Shown one piece after another: positions 1-6,591 of a stretch of 64,000 bases of DNA (the first letter of the stretch is position 1; the number at the start of each line of letters is the position of its first letter). This stretch comes from an uncultured Ferrimonas sp. (GTDB lineage Bacteria; Pseudomonadota; Gammaproteobacteria; Enterobacterales; Shewanellaceae): contig NZ_CANLCI010000021.1 of assembly GCF_947489035.1 (NCBI RefSeq), positions 1 through 64,000 of the forward strand, in the 5' to 3' direction. The position numbers were made by a program, and so were the translations under genes. Below the pieces are notes generated by a model, which was not told the DNA's origin, ran no database searches, and saw only the letters and a list, made by a program, of their open reading frames with translations.

Positions 1-1
1 T

Positions 2-76
2 TGGGCTATCGCCAAGCGGTAAGGCAGCGGGTTTTGATCCCGCCATTCTCAGGTTCGAATCCTGATAGCCCAGCCA
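2..76 (+). tRNA. tRNA-Gln (anticodon TTG)
   Basis: A full 75-nt cloverleaf with encoded CCA. The acceptor arms TGGGCTA and TAGCCCA pair, the anticodon stem GCGGG/CCCGC encloses loop TTTTGAT with anticodon TTG, and the T-arm contains GGTTCGAATCC. It is identical to the second tRNA-Gln in this window. The window begins inside or just at the start of the tRNA operon, so further tRNAs may lie upstream. Confidence 0.97.
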
Positions 77-137
77 TTTTTAGAGTAAACGATTCGTCGC
101 TTACTCCGATTACTTCGGTAATCAACACGATTTTCGT

Positions 138-214
138 GGCTATGTAGCTCAGCTGGTTAGAGCACGGCACTCATAATGCCGGGGTCGCAGGTTCAAGTCC
201 CGCCATAGCCACCA
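138..214 (+). tRNA. tRNA-Met (anticodon CAT, elongator type)
   Basis: A 77-nt cloverleaf with acceptor arms GGCTATG/CATAGCC, anticodon loop CTCATAA (CAT) and encoded CCA. It closely resembles the Enterobacterial elongator tRNA-Met (metT/metU) and has the perfect G1-C72 pair absent from initiator tRNAs. It sits between two tRNA-Gln genes, as in the E. coli Gln/Met tRNA operon beside ubiF. Confidence 0.96.
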
Positions 215-245
215 TGATTTCGCGAGTAATCGCACCCTGTTTTAT

Positions 246-320
246 TGGGCTATCGCCAAGCGGTAAGGCAGCGGGTTTTGATCCCGCCATTCTCAGGTTC
301 GAATCCTGATAGCCCAGCCA
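246..320 (+). tRNA. tRNA-Gln (anticodon TTG), second copy
   Basis: Identical in all 75 nt to the copy at 2-76, with encoded CCA. It is followed 11 nt later by a strong rho-independent terminator that should end the tRNA operon transcript. The three degenerate copies downstream derive from a unit made of this tRNA plus that terminator. Confidence 0.97.
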
Positions 321-331
321 TATATAAAAAT

Positions 332-355
332 ACCGACCTTTTGGTCGGTTTTTTT
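332..355 (+). terminator. Rho-independent terminator of the tRNA operon
   Basis: The stem ACCGACC / GGTCGGT encloses a TTTT loop and runs straight into seven T residues. It lies just after the second tRNA-Gln. Exact copies recur at 473-496 and 614-637. Confidence 0.9.
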
Positions 356-375
356 ATGCCTGTAGAAAAGTGCCG

Positions 376-461
376 TGCGGCTAGGTTCGCCAAGCGCTAA
401 GGCAGAAGTGAATTTTGACCCCGCCGTGCACGCTCAGGCTCGAACCCCGATAACCCAGCCA
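376..461 (+). pseudogene. Decayed tRNA-Gln copy 1
   Basis: The copy aligns to the intact tRNA-Gln along its length: shared GCCAAGCG-TAAGGCAG, TTTTGA, CCCGCC, GCTCAGG-TCGAA, and the 3' end GATA-CCCAGCCA. The acceptor 5' arm is altered and the anticodon stem is broken (GTGAA opposite CCCGC), so a normal tRNA fold is not expected. It is followed by the same terminator as the real tRNA. The 5' boundary is approximate. Confidence 0.8.
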
Positions 462-472
462 TATATAAAAAT

Positions 473-496
473 ACCGACCTTTTGGTCGGTTTTTTT
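473..496 (+). terminator. Terminator after decayed tRNA-Gln copy 1
   Basis: Same sequence as the terminator at 332-355: ACCGACC stem, TTTT loop, GGTCGGT stem, T-run. It is fully preserved although the tRNA in front of it has decayed. Confidence 0.85.
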
Positions 497-515
497 ATGC
501 CTGCAAAAAGTGCCG

Positions 516-602
516 TGCGACTAGGTTCGCCAAGCGCTAAGGCAGAAGTGAATTTTGACCCCGCCGTGCACGCTCAGGCTCGAACCCCCGATAACCCAGC
601 CA
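516..602 (+). pseudogene. Decayed tRNA-Gln copy 2
   Basis: Nearly identical to decayed copy 1: one extra C in the T-arm region, with small differences in the spacer in front. It lies 140 bp downstream of copy 1, so the two are members of one tandem repeat. It has the same broken anticodon stem and altered acceptor stem. Confidence 0.8.
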
Positions 603-613
603 TATATAAAAAT

Positions 614-637
614 ACCGACCTTTTGGTCGGTTTTTTT
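614..637 (+). terminator. Terminator after decayed tRNA-Gln copy 2
   Basis: Third exact copy of the ACCGACC / GGTCGGT hairpin with T-run. Confidence 0.85.
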
Positions 638-657
638 ATGCCTGTAGAAAAGTGCCG

Positions 658-743
658 TGCGGCTAGGTTCGCCAAGCGCTAAGGCAGAAGTGAGTTTTGA
701 CCCCGCCGTGCACGCTCAGGCGCGAACCCCGATAACCCACCCA
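658..743 (+). pseudogene. Decayed tRNA-Gln copy 3
   Basis: Third member of the tandem repeat, about 142 bp after copy 2. It has extra substitutions compared with copies 1 and 2 (GAGTTTTGA, GGCGCGAA, and CACCCA at the 3' end), so it is the most diverged of the three. Confidence 0.75.
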
Positions 744-751
744 TTTATACA

Positions 752-774
752 AGCCGATCTTTGGCTCGGTTTTT
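752..774 (+). terminator. Degenerate terminator after decayed copy 3
   Basis: The hairpin GCCGATC / GGCTCGG with a T5 tail occupies the place of the conserved terminator. One stem position is mismatched, so it is likely weaker than the upstream copies. Confidence 0.55.
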
Positions 775-887
775 ATGCCCGTAGTAAAGCGCGCTCCCCA
801 GCATCGTTCCAACAAAATGTCACTGTAACTGGCTGTTAACCAACGCTTACCTTAAGCTGGCGCTGGTGCGTATTACAGGAGGTAAGC

Positions 888-1496
888 ATGACCATTCAAT
901 TTCAACAGCACAGCATCAAACCAGAGAAGATCCTCTGTGTTGGCCGTAACTTTGTTGATCACATCAATGAATTAGGCAACGCGGTGGCGGATCAAATGGT
1001 GCTGTTCATCAAACCGGGCAGTGCCATTGGCACCACATTGCGAGCCCAGCAGCAAGAGCCGCTGCATTTTGAAGCGGAATTGAGTTTTTTGGTGCAAGAG
1101 GGTCAATACGTTGCGGTGGCCGTGGGGCTGGATCTCACCAAACGTCGACTGCAAAACCAGCTGAAACAGCAGCAACTGCCGTGGGAGCGAGCCAAAGCCT
1201 TTGCCGGTTCTGCCCTGTTTACCGATCTTGTGCCATTGCCACAGGATCTGGATCAGCTGAAATTTGAACTGCACATCAACGATCAGCTGGTGCAATCTGG
1301 CCAACCCGCATTGATGATCCACAGCCTTGCGGCGATCTTAACCGAAGTGAAACACGCACTGCCGCTGGCCAACAACGACATCATCATGACCGGCACCCCA
1401 GCTGGCGTTGGGCAGATCAACACCGGCAGCCCCTTTACCCTAAGCCTGTGGCACCAACAGCAGTTATTAACTCAATCAAGCTGGATCGCGCAATAA
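888..1496 (+). CDS. Fumarylacetoacetate hydrolase (FAH) family protein
   Basis: A 202-residue soluble protein of the FAH superfamily (YcgM/FAHD1 type), whose members hydrolyse or decarboxylate acyl-pyruvates and related beta-diketo acids using a divalent metal. Family landmarks are visible in order: CVGRNFVDHINELG near the N-terminus, FIKPGSA, the metal-ligand region HFEAELSFLV, LPWERAKAFAGSA, and MTGTPAGVG near the C-terminus. The start is supported by the strong AGGAGG at 878-883. It stands alone between the tRNA array and the convergent norR gene. The exact substrate cannot be told from sequence. One oddity is RR in place of the usual RD after the GLDLT segment. Confidence 0.88.
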   Translation: MTIQFQQHSIKPEKILCVGRNFVDHINELGNAVADQMVLFIKPGSAIGTTLRAQQQEPLHFEAELSFLVQEGQYVAVAVGLDLTKRRLQNQLKQQQLPWERAKAFAGSALFTDLVPLPQDLDQLKFELHINDQLVQSGQPALMIHSLAAILTEVKHALPLANNDIIMTGTPAGVGQINTGSPFTLSLWHQQQLLTQSSWIAQ

Positions 1497-1543
1497 TCCG
1501 TTCACCGCCACCAACCTCTGTGCAAACACCAATCCGTCCCCAT

Positions 1544-1569
1544 AAAAAAACCGAGTCTAAACTCGGTTT
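1544..1569 (-). terminator. norR terminator
   Basis: The inverted repeat AAACCGAGT - CTAA - ACTCGGTTT lies between the convergent FAH-family and norR genes. Read on the minus strand it ends in a long T-run, which makes it a good terminator for norR. On the plus strand the T-run is short. Confidence 0.8.
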
Positions 1570-1594
1570 CGGTACTCAACGTGGCGACATTAGC

Positions 1595-3127
1595 CTATTT
1601 CAGCGCCAACCGTTTGGCCAAACGGTGCAGATTGCCACTGTCTAATTGCAGTTGCCGCGAGACTGCAGCCCAGTTGCCATCGTTATGCTCTAACGATTGG
1701 CGGATCAGCTGCCGTTGGTAGCGTTCGGTGGCCGCTTTAAAGCCTTCGTTAGGTTGCAGCGGTACTGCGGCTTCCACCGGCTTAGCGGCACTGCTGTGCT
1801 GATCATCGATGTTGTGCAGCGCCAGATGGTGCGGTTCAATCACCACATCCAACTGGTTGCGCTCGGCTCGCGCTAAAACCGCCGCTCGGTTGATGCAGTG
1901 CTCCAGCTCCCGCACGTTGCCCGGCCACGAATAACGCTGCAACTGCCCTAACGCGGCTGCACTTAATCGCAACTGATCCAGCCCCAACTTGGCGCAGCTG
2001 CGCTCAAGGAAATAACCCGCCAGCAGCGTCACGTCGTCATTTCTTTCCCGCAGTGGCGGCACTTGCACTGGAAACACGCTTAAGCGGTGGTACAGATCAG
2101 CTCGGAAATTACCGGCGCTCACCTCGGCTTTTAAGTCGCGGTTGGTGGCGGCCACGATCCGCACATCCACTTTAACCGCCTTATCTTCCCCAACGCGCTG
2201 CACATCCCCCTGTTGCAGCACCCGCAGTAATTTCGCCTGCAGATCCAACGACAATTCGCCAATTTCATCCAGAAACAAGGTGCCATTATCCGCCAGTTCA
2301 AACTTCCCTTGGCGATGGCTAATGGCACCGGTGAATGCGCCTTTAACGTGACCAAACAGTTCACTTTCTGCAACAGAATCCGGTAAAGCCGCACAATTTA
2401 AGTACACCAGCGGCTGAGCAGCACGGTTCGACAATTGATGCACCTGCTGCGCCACCAGCTCTTTCCCCACCCCGGTTTCCCCCAACACCAACACACTCAA
2501 ATCGCTGTTGCCGACCACCGCCAAATCGCGTTTCAACGCCACCATGGCATCACAACGGCCAATCATTTCGCTTTGGTGTGATAGCCCCGACAGCTGCCGA
2601 CTGGCCGTGCCGATCCGCCCTGCCCGCTCTAACGCTTGCAGTTGCAAACCGTGGTTCAAGCTGGCCGCCGCCAGCGCGGTAACAATGCGTAATTCATCAT
2701 CACTAAAGTTCGCAAACTGCTCGGCATCGAAACCATCAATGGTTACCGCACCAATTAAGCGCTGCTCTACCAGCAGCGGCAAGCCGATGCAGGCGTGCAC
2801 TTTAAGCTCGCCTTGCAACGAGGGGATCAGACCATCGTAAGGATCAGGCAGATCGCTGTCGGCGGGAAACCGCACCACATCCCCAGCCCGCGCGATCGCT
2901 TCCAGCCGTGGGTGATCCGCTAAAGCAAAGCGGCGCCCCAACACTTCGGTGGCCAAACCGTTGATCGCCAGTGGCGTAAAACGCTGATCTTGATACAGCA
3001 GCAGCGCCGATGCATCGCAATTCAGCAAGGTACGCACCGTCGTCAGTAGGCGTTCGAAACGGTCTTGATCCGACAAACCCAGGGTCAGATCTCGCGCCAA
3101 ATTAGTAATGTCGTTAATGGCCAGCAT
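1595..3127 (-). CDS. norR: NorR, nitric-oxide-responsive sigma-54 activator
   Basis: A 510-residue enhancer-binding protein. The N-terminal GAF domain (about 1-170) carries the mononuclear non-haem iron that senses NO in characterised NorR. The central AAA+ domain (about 190-420) shows Walker A GETGVGKE, the sigma-54-contacting GAFTGA loop and the Walker B region LFLDEIGEL. The C-terminal Fis-type helix-turn-helix ends the protein ([21 protein letters not shown]). Length matches E. coli NorR (504 aa). It is divergent from norVW, the classical arrangement, and the shared intergenic region contains NorR-type sites, an IHF match and a sigma-54 promoter. The start is supported by GGGAG just upstream on the minus strand. 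By analogy it represses its own gene and activates norV. Confidence 0.95.
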   Translation of the reverse strand: MLAINDITNLARDLTLGLSDQDRFERLLTTVRTLLNCDASALLLYQDQRFTPLAINGLATEVLGRRFALADHPRLEAIARAGDVVRFPADSDLPDPYDGLIPSLQGELKVHACIGLPLLVEQRLIGAVTIDGFDAEQFANFSDDELRIVTALAAASLNHGLQLQALERAGRIGTASRQLSGLSHQSEMIGRCDAMVALKRDLAVVGNSDLSVLVLGETGVGKELVAQQVHQLSNRAAQPLVYLNCAALPDSVAESELFGHVKGAFTGAISHRQGKFELADNGTLFLDEIGELSLDLQAKLLRVLQQGDVQRVGEDKAVKVDVRIVAATNRDLKAEVSAGNFRADLYHRLSVFPVQVPPLRERNDDVTLLAGYFLERSCAKLGLDQLRLSAAALGQLQRYSWPGNVRELEHCINRAAVLARAERNQLDVVIEPHHLALHNIDDQHSSAAKPVEAAVPLQPNEGFKAATERYQRQLIRQSLEHNDGNWAAVSRQLQLDSGNLHRLAKRLALK

Positions 3128-3151
3128 GGTGGCTCCCGTGGGAATTCATGA

Positions 3152-3208
3152 GTGTCATTGTGACACTTAACTGTCAATTCGACAATCAAAGGGCAGTGTC
3201 AAATTAAC
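3152..3208 (+). promoter_or_regulatory. Three NorR enhancer sites
   Basis: Three matches to the NorR consensus GT-N7-AC sit in a row at 3154-3164, 3173-3183 and 3198-3208. The first lies inside the perfect palindrome GTGTCA-TTG-TGACAC (3152-3166) and the second inside TGTC-AATTC-GACA. Known NorR-dependent norV promoters use three such sites. All lie 40-100 bp upstream of the sigma-54 promoter of norV. Confidence 0.85.
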
Positions 3209-3233
3209 AGTGCTCAGATGCAGTACCTATAAA

Positions 3234-3246
3234 AATCAACAGGTTA
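3234..3246 (+). promoter_or_regulatory. IHF-type site between enhancer and promoter
   Basis: AATCAACAGGTTA matches the IHF consensus WATCAANNNNTTR at every defined base. It lies between the NorR sites and the sigma-54 promoter, where IHF bends DNA to bring the activator to the polymerase. Confidence 0.65.
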
Positions 3247-3250
3247 AAAG

Positions 3251-3267
3251 TTGGCACGCCACTTGTA
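3251..3267 (+). promoter_or_regulatory. Sigma-54 promoter of norV operon
   Basis: TTGGCACGCCACTTGTA fits the sigma-54 consensus TTGGCACG-N4-TTGCW except for T instead of C in the -12 element. The -24 GG and spacing are correct. It lies 44 bp upstream of the norV ATG. Confidence 0.85.
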
Positions 3268-3310
3268 ATAGTCAGAACAGAATTTAAGAATTTTTTCTCT
3301 GAGGTACAGC

Positions 3311-4798
3311 ATGGCTATTCACGTTAAGAACAACATCCACTGGGTAGGTCAGCGCGATTGGGAAGTGCAAGATTTCCACGGCACCGAATACAAAATGACC
3401 CGCGGCACCAGCTACAACAGCTACCTGATCCGCGAACAAAAAAACGTGCTAATCGACACCGTTGATCACCGCTTTAGCCATGAATTTGTGCGTAACTTAG
3501 AACAAGAGATCGATCTAAATCTGATTGATTACATTGTTATCAACCACGCCGAAGAAGATCACGCCGGGGCCTTGGCTGCCCTGCTGGAAAAGATCCCTGG
3601 CACCCCTATCTACTGCAGCGAGAACGCCATTGATTCCATCACCGGCCATCACCATCGCCCAGATTGGAACTTCAACCCCGTTAAAACCGGCGACAGTTTA
3701 GACATTGGTAATGGCAAACAGTTGGTGTTTATTGAAGCGCCGATGCTGCACTGGCCAGACAGCATGATGACCTACTTAACCGGTGATGCGGTGCTGTTTT
3801 CTAACGACGCCTTTGGCCAACACTACTGCGACGAGCGTCTGTTTAACGATGAAGTGGATCAAAACGAGCTGTACGAACAGTGCCTGCGTTACTACGCCAA
3901 CATCCTGACCCCATTCAGCGCCTTGGTTACCGCCAAAATTAAAGAGGTACTGAGCTTCAACTTACCCGTCGACATGATCGCCACCAGCCACGGCATCGTC
4001 TGGCGCGATAACCCAACCCAGATCATCCACAAATACTTAGAGTGGGCCGAAGATTACCAAGAGGATCGGATCACCATCTTCTACGACTCCATGTCTGGTA
4101 ACACTCGGATGATGGCCGATGCCATCGCCCAAGGCATTCACGACATCGATCCTAAGGTGGCGGTTAAGGTGTTTAACACCTCGCGCGCCGATAAGAACGA
4201 GATCCTGTCAAACGTGTTTCGCTCCAAGGCGTTGTTGGTTGGCTCCTCGACCATGAACAACGTGATGATGCCTAAAATCGCCGCGATGCTGGAAGAGATC
4301 ACCGGCCTGCGCTTTAAGAATAAACACGCCGCCGCCTTTGGCAGCTTCGGTTGGAACGGCGGTGCCGTTGATCGGATCCACACCCGTTTGACCGACGCTG
4401 GGTTTGCCATGGCCAACAGCGTCAAAGTGAAGTGGAAGCCCGATGGCAACGCCATGGCTCAGTGTCGTCAGCACGGCCAAGAACTCGTCAAGCAATGGGC
4501 TCGCAGCGCCACTGCGCCTGCCCCAACCCCAACAGCGCCGGCCGAAACAGCAAAGTCGCAGCCCACAACAGCCGCAGTGCCAGTTGAAGCAAGCCCAGCC
4601 CCAACCGTTGCCTGCCGTGGCAGCCGCCAACAAAAGATGCTCTGTAACGTGTGCCAGTGGGTATACGATCCCGCCCAGGGCGAGCCAAACCAAGCGGTTG
4701 CACCAGGCACCGTCTGGAGCGACGTACCAGATTACTTCCTGTGTCCCGATTGTGGCCTAGGTAAAGAGGTGTTCGAACCGATTGCAGGCGAGGCATAA
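3311..4798 (+). CDS. norV: NorV, anaerobic nitric oxide reductase flavorubredoxin
   Basis: A 495-residue cytoplasmic enzyme that reduces NO to N2O under low oxygen. The N-terminal metallo-beta-lactamase-like di-iron domain (about 1-250) shows the ligands H79-x-E81-x-D83-H84 in [10 protein letters not shown]147, D166 and the later SHG histidine. The flavodoxin domain (about 255-395) has the FMN loop SMSGNTR. After an Ala/Pro/Thr-rich linker comes a rubredoxin domain with CNVC and CPDCG. Length matches E. coli NorV (479 aa). The start has GAGG at 3301-3304. It is the first gene of a NorR/sigma-54 operon and is followed 3 bp later by norW, its electron donor. Confidence 0.97.
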   Translation: MAIHVKNNIHWVGQRDWEVQDFHGTEYKMTRGTSYNSYLIREQKNVLIDTVDHRFSHEFVRNLEQEIDLNLIDYIVINHAEEDHAGALAALLEKIPGTPIYCSENAIDSITGHHHRPDWNFNPVKTGDSLDIGNGKQLVFIEAPMLHWPDSMMTYLTGDAVLFSNDAFGQHYCDERLFNDEVDQNELYEQCLRYYANILTPFSALVTAKIKEVLSFNLPVDMIATSHGIVWRDNPTQIIHKYLEWAEDYQEDRITIFYDSMSGNTRMMADAIAQGIHDIDPKVAVKVFNTSRADKNEILSNVFRSKALLVGSSTMNNVMMPKIAAMLEEITGLRFKNKHAAAFGSFGWNGGAVDRIHTRLTDAGFAMANSVKVKWKPDGNAMAQCRQHGQELVKQWARSATAPAPTPTAPAETAKSQPTTAAVPVEASPAPTVACRGSRQQKMLCNVCQWVYDPAQGEPNQAVAPGTVWSDVPDYFLCPDCGLGKEVFEPIAGEA

Positions 4799-4801
4799 AC
4801 C

Positions 4802-5953
4802 ATGACTGCCCCTATTGTTATCATTGGCAGCGGCTTTGCCGCGTACCAACTGGTGAAAACCTTGCGTAAGCAAGACAGCAATCAGCCCATCACCGTGCTG
4901 TGCGCCGACGCGGGTCATGACTACAACAAACCCGAGCTGAGCCACGTCATCAGCCGCAGCCAAAGCGCCAGCGAGCTGATTAAACAGCACGCCGATGAAT
5001 TTGCCCAACAACAGCAGATCACCCTGCACAGCGAACACCGCGTCAGCGAAATCGACCGAGCCAGCCAGCGCGTTTGCGCCAACGGCCACTGGTTTGACTA
5101 CAGCAAGTTAGTGCTCGCCACCGGCGCCAGTGCAATGGTGCCGCCCATGGCCGGGGATGCGGTTGCACAAGTGCTGACGCTCAACAGCCTGCAGCAGTAT
5201 CAACAGGCCGAGGCCAAGTTGCAGCAGGCCAAACGCGTGTTGGTGCTGGGGGCTGGCCTGATCGGCACCGAACTGGCGATGGACATCGCCAGCAGCAATC
5301 GCCAAGTGGTGTTGGTGGATTTAGCCAAGCGCCTGCTGCCCGCTTTGTTGCCGCCCTTTGTCAGCAGCCAACTGCAACAGCGAATGGCCCAATCTGAACA
5401 GGGGCAGATCGACTTTGCCCTTGGCACCAGCGTAACAGCGGTCAATCAGCAGCCAAACGGCTTGCAGGTGCAGCTGGCGAACGGCGCCAGTTATCAGGTG
5501 GATGCGCTGATCAGCGCCATCGGCTTGCGCCCGAACACCCAGCTGGCGCAGCAAGCGGGGCTGCACATTAACCGCGGCATCGTGGTGGATCAGCAGCTAC
5601 GCAGCAGCGACGCCAATGTGTTTGCCATCGGCGACTGCGCGGAAATGAACGATAAGGTGCAGCCGTTCTTGCAACCGGCATTACTTGGCGCCAACGCACT
5701 GGCCAAAACCTTGCTGGGGCAAGCGAGCAACGTCATGCAACCCACCATGTTGGTGAAGGTAAAAACCCCGTGGCTGCCAATCACCTTAGCGGGCACCACC
5801 ACCGACGAACACAGCCAATGGCAGATTGAACTGGATGGCAGCGGCTTGGTGGCCAAAGCCTTTAACGGCGAGCAGTTGGTTGGCGCCATCGCAACCGAGC
5901 AGCGCCAGCATGCCTTACTGCCACTGCTGCGGCAGATCAGCCAACCGCTGTAA
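4802..5953 (+). CDS. norW: NorW, NADH:flavorubredoxin reductase
   Basis: A 383-residue FAD-dependent pyridine-nucleotide-disulphide-oxidoreductase-family protein that passes electrons from NADH to the rubredoxin domain of NorV. Visible motifs are the FAD-binding IIGSGFAAYQ at the N-terminus, the second dinucleotide-binding VLVLGAGLIGTELA around residue 145, and the FAD-contact NVFAIGDCAE around residue 275. Size agrees with E. coli NorW (377 aa). The ATG lies 3 bp after the norV stop, indicating co-transcription and probably coupled translation. Confidence 0.95.
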   Translation: MTAPIVIIGSGFAAYQLVKTLRKQDSNQPITVLCADAGHDYNKPELSHVISRSQSASELIKQHADEFAQQQQITLHSEHRVSEIDRASQRVCANGHWFDYSKLVLATGASAMVPPMAGDAVAQVLTLNSLQQYQQAEAKLQQAKRVLVLGAGLIGTELAMDIASSNRQVVLVDLAKRLLPALLPPFVSSQLQQRMAQSEQGQIDFALGTSVTAVNQQPNGLQVQLANGASYQVDALISAIGLRPNTQLAQQAGLHINRGIVVDQQLRSSDANVFAIGDCAEMNDKVQPFLQPALLGANALAKTLLGQASNVMQPTMLVKVKTPWLPITLAGTTTDEHSQWQIELDGSGLVAKAFNGEQLVGAIATEQRQHALLPLLRQISQPL

Positions 5954-5996
5954 CGCGGTTGCATTCGCCACCCCACTCGGCACGGGAGAGACAACC

Positions 5997-6152
5997 ATGA
6001 ACATCAGCACATTCTTTGCTCGCATCACACAGCGTTGGTCAATGCGGCTTGCCCGCTGCCACCAGTGCCATCACTGCGAGCTGGAACAGAGCCCCTGCTG
6101 CAGCGATGTGATTGATATTAACTACGCCTTAGACAATGCCCTGCGTTACTAA
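5997..6152 (+). CDS. Small cysteine-rich protein in the nor operon
   Basis: A 51-residue ORF, start supported by GGGAGAG just upstream and lying 43 bp after norW. It contains CHQCHHC (Cys 21, 24, 27) followed by a CC pair (34, 35) and several histidines. That is a pattern typical of small metal- or cluster-binding proteins. I do not recognise a family. Position inside the NorR-controlled operon suggests a role linked to nitrosative stress, for example metal binding or NO/iron handling, but that is inference. No signal peptide or membrane segment is seen. An in-frame longer reading starting inside norW at 5826 exists, but the ATG at 5997 has the better ribosome site. Confidence 0.7.
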   Translation: MNISTFFARITQRWSMRLARCHQCHHCELEQSPCCSDVIDINYALDNALRY

Positions 6153-6174
6153 CCCACATGTAAAGGACCATCCC

Positions 6175-6510
6175 ATGAGCCATCAATTGATTGATCCAAG
6201 CTGGACCATCCAGCGCTCTACCCCGTTTTTCAGCAAAGACACCGTACCCGCCTCTTTGTTGAGTCATCACAACACCGCCGCGGGGGTGTTTGGGCAACTG
6301 GTGGTGATGCGAGGCACCGTCACCTATTTTGGTTTTGCCGATGAGAACGCCACCGAGCCCGAGCTCACCGTCGTGATCGAAGCCGGTAAGTTTGCCACCA
6401 GCCCACCGCAGTATTGGCACAAAATTGAGGTCTCCGATGACGCCCAATTCAACATCAACTTTTGGTCGGATCCGGCCCAGCGTGCCGACAAGCTGGTGAA
6501 CACCAAGTAA
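6175..6510 (+). CDS. YeaR-like DUF1971 (TehB-related) protein
   Basis: A 111-residue cupin-like protein of the DUF1971 family, which includes E. coli YeaR and the N-terminal part of some TehB proteins. Supporting segments are the N-terminal FFSKDTVPASLLSHHNTAAGVFGQL, then GTVTYFGF, and the terminal PPQYWHKIEV and FNINFWSDP. E. coli yeaR-yoaG is induced by nitrate and NO through NarL and NsrR, so presence in a NorR operon fits a nitrosative-stress function. Its biochemical role is not established. ATG 6175 was chosen over 6136 because AAAGGA precedes it and the extra 13 residues overlap the preceding small ORF. Confidence 0.85.
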   Translation: MSHQLIDPSWTIQRSTPFFSKDTVPASLLSHHNTAAGVFGQLVVMRGTVTYFGFADENATEPELTVVIEAGKFATSPPQYWHKIEVSDDAQFNINFWSDPAQRADKLVNTK

Positions 6511-6591
6511 GTGTCGATTCTGGCCGCCCCCGTGGCGGCCCCCCATTGCACCTTGTCGCCACTGTGCTGCGGCAAGCACCAAGGAGCCAAC

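Noticed and set aside
482-839. Open frames over the tRNA-like repeats that read the same peptide ([15 protein letters not shown]) more than once
   Set aside because: They are translations of decayed tRNA-Gln and terminator units; there is no ribosome site and the apparent peptide repeat is only the DNA repeat.
6511-6591. 27-residue N-terminal extension of the 6PGDH-like protein
   Set aside because: The frame begins right at the preceding stop without a ribosome site; AAGGAG precedes ATG 6592 and the Rossmann fold begins there.
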